Shown in pieces: positions 10,001-10,827 of a DNA stretch of 10,827 nucleotides. The translations under genes and the position numbers were made by a program. Where the stretch lies: positions 1-10,827 of the forward strand of contig BBXU01000460.1 in NCBI GenBank assembly GCA_001598975.1, written 5' to 3'. The stretch's first letter is position 1. Every line of letters starts with the position of its first letter. Under the pieces are notes generated by a model that searched no databases, was not told the origin of the DNA, and saw only the letters and a list, made by a program, of their open reading frames with translations. This stretch comes from Parachlorella kessleri (Eukaryota > Chlorophyta > Trebouxiophyceae > Chlorellales > Chlorellaceae).

Positions 10001-10707
10001 GGTACCGTGACTACCAGCAGACCACCTATTGCCTCTTCCCGTGGTGGCCGCTCAGCCCTCAGAAACGTGGCAGGGGGCGCCCTGCCAAGGATGATGCCGG
10101 TGAGTCGGCACGGGGTAGGGGCAGGCTTGGTGGTTGCTAGGGGAACCGCTATCTGTGTGCAACCCCTGCTGCCGGTGCTGAGCGATCCACATGCTCCCTC
10201 CACGTTCCTGGTGCTGGCTGTTGCGGCAGTGACAGCAGTGTGCAAGCGCATCCCGCACTTGGTACCGTCACCTGCAAGTGTGGGGCCTGGCTAACTGTTG
10301 AAGAGCCTTCCATCCCTGAAGGAGTGCACGATGAGTGAGCGGTGGTGCCCACGTTGGCTGCAGCGAGCCCCGGGGTGGCGCCCCCCACGCCCGGCACGCC
10401 CCGCCGGCGGGGCCGCAAGCCCGCCGCCGCCCCGGGCAGCCCCGACAACGAGGAGGCAGACTGGGAGCCTTCTGCAGCCGCGGCTGGGGCTGCTCCCCAG
10501 GAGGAGGAGGACCAGGAGGAGGTTGGCGCTCCCGCTCCCACGGCGGCGGCCAGCAGGCGGAGCAGCCGGAGGCGTGTTGCGGCTGCCGAGCAGGGCTTTG
10601 ACTCGGAGGGCGGCGGCGGCGGGGGTGCTGGGTCCCGGGGCAGCCGCCGTAGCGCGAGGGCGGCCTCGGCGGGGGCCTCCCCCCGGCGCAGGGCACGGGG
10701 GGAGTAA
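7072..10707 (+). CDS. DUF1295 (steroid 5-alpha-reductase-like) multi-pass membrane protein with C-terminal AT-hook-like tail
   Basis: Exons: 7072-7287, 7510-7703, 8134-8365, 8743-8854, 9172-9268, 9652-9705, 10002-10099, 10364-10707 (stop TAA 10705-10707), giving 448 residues with all phases closing. Hydrophobic segments lie near residues 45-67, 76-91, 103-123, 148-176, 186-205 and 253-286. The family signature is RYSRHPNFFAEQALWW at 242-257, then KYPKYRDYQQTTYCLFPWWP at 299-318, where DUF1295 proteins normally end. The family is related to 5-alpha-reductases, C14 sterol reductases and isoprenylcysteine methyltransferases; it is presumed to be a NADPH-dependent reductase of a lipid or sterol in ER-type membranes, but the substrate is unknown. 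Residues 319-448 are an extra low-complexity tail with AT-hook-like motifs. Start ATG 7072 was chosen over the in-frame ATG 6901, which precedes the TATA-like element. Exons 1-6 are firm; the last exon depends on the 10099/10364 junction. A GTAAGC donor overlaps the stop codon, so a longer form is possible. Confidence 0.92.
8379..8426. repeat. Perfect 16-bp tandem repeat, three copies
   Basis: Units at 8379-8394, 8395-8410 and 8411-8426, each AGCTCAGTGAGGGGGA. The array starts 13 bases past the donor of the third intron of the DUF1295 gene and is GA-rich on the plus strand. It looks like a recent minisatellite expansion. Confidence 0.9.
8545..8561. repeat. C12-T5 homopolymer tract in an intron
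   Basis: Twelve C followed by five T, preceded by another C6 run at 8538-8543. It lies in the middle of the DUF1295 intron 8366-8742, so it is not the immediate acceptor tract. The run length is prone to sequencing error. Confidence 0.7.
10062..10099 (+). other. First AT-hook-like motif of the DUF1295 protein tail
   Basis: In the frame set by the AA|G splice after PKY (acceptor GCGGCAG at 10001), the membrane domain ending FPWWPLSPQ runs straight into KRGRGRPAK (residues 323-331). The GRGRP core is the classic AT-hook consensus. The exon then ends GCC G|GTGAGT in phase 1. Another frame is also open across this region, but it is not the one joined to KYPKYRDY. Confidence 0.75.
10364..10707 (+). 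other. Terminal exon: second AT-hook-like motif and disordered charged tail
   Basis: The acceptor GGCTGCAG at 10363 continues phase 1 from 10099 (G|CG, Ala). The exon encodes TPGTPRRRGRKPAAAP (AT-hook-like, about 346-358), an acidic stretch EEEDQEE, a basic SRRSSRRRV, a Gly run GGGGGG and a basic C-terminus SPRRRARGE. GC content is extreme (many GCC/CGG/GGC codons), so all six frames stay open here. The chosen frame is supported only by the splice phase and the repeat of the AT-hook theme. Confidence 0.7.
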
Positions 10708-10827
10708 GCTCGCGTGCATGGTCTTTACCCGGGAAGCTGCCTGTCAGGGAGGTTGCTCGGATTCGTGCGGCTTGGGCGTGCCAGGCTAGGGCATTGTGGG
10801 GTCAAGGAGGGTGCAGCTTCTTGTCAG
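10708..10827 (+). other. 3' flank of the DUF1295 gene
   Basis: 120 bases after the TAA. There is no TGTAA poly(A) signal in the window, so the 3' UTR probably continues past the right edge. No other feature is recognised. Confidence 0.5.

Noticed and set aside
9854..10294. 146-codon plus-strand frame covering the exon at 10002-10099
   Set aside because: This frame breaks the conserved YRDYQQTTYCLFPWW sequence. The splice-determined frame carries both that and the AT-hook-like motif.
10268..10719. Long minus-strand frames opposite the terminal exon
   Set aside because: Extreme GC content leaves all frames open. They are Pro/Arg/Gly-rich mirror images of the coding exon with no independent support.
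1..10827. Bacterial operon, CRISPR array, phage or transposon content
   Set aside because: No spaced direct-repeat array, transposase, integrase or terminal inverted repeats were seen. All conserved proteins are split by spliceosomal introns, which indicates a eukaryotic nuclear locus.

Overview
The window reads as nuclear DNA of a green alga, most likely a trebouxiophyte or related chlorophyte. This is inferred from GC-rich, intron-dense genes with short exons (16 to 345 nt), introns of about 100 to 510 nt with GT/GC...AG borders, and plant-type proteins. It is not bacterial: no gene is an uninterrupted reading frame. Three multi-exon genes account for almost all of it, and in each one the splice phases close exactly on the conserved protein. 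All exon joins were worked out by eye from splice consensus and protein conservation, without transcript data.

Region 1 (125-2449, minus strand, running off the left edge) is the regulatory (small) subunit of acetolactate synthase. It has an arginine-rich, acid-free N-terminus typical of a chloroplast transit peptide, then an ACT domain and the start of the ALS-small C-terminal domain. Region 2 (2450-2976) is intergenic: 3' flank of the next gene and promoter of the ALS gene, with two CCAAT boxes and two TGTAA motifs on the minus strand. Region 3 (2977-6748, minus) is a complete nine-exon PTPA gene (activator / peptidyl-prolyl isomerase of protein phosphatase 2A). It has one GC-AG intron and an in-phase candidate cassette exon. 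Region 4 (6749-7071) is a divergent promoter of 323 bp with a TATA-like element. Region 5 (7072-10707, plus) is a complete eight-exon gene for a DUF1295 / steroid 5-alpha-reductase-like membrane protein.

The most notable observation is the C-terminus of that last protein. In the frame fixed by the splice phases, the membrane enzyme is followed by two AT-hook-like motifs (GRGRP and RRGRKP) and a long disordered tail with basic and acidic patches. This is an architecture loosely reminiscent of the lamin B receptor, a sterol reductase joined to a chromatin-binding region. It may be an undescribed membrane-to-chromatin tether, but this rests on a gene model that needs transcript support.

The three genes have no evident shared pathway: one acts in branched-chain amino-acid synthesis in the plastid, one in PP2A regulation in the cytosol or nucleus, and one in an internal membrane. 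Their adjacency looks like ordinary eukaryotic gene order. Only the PTPA/DUF1295 pair shares a promoter region.
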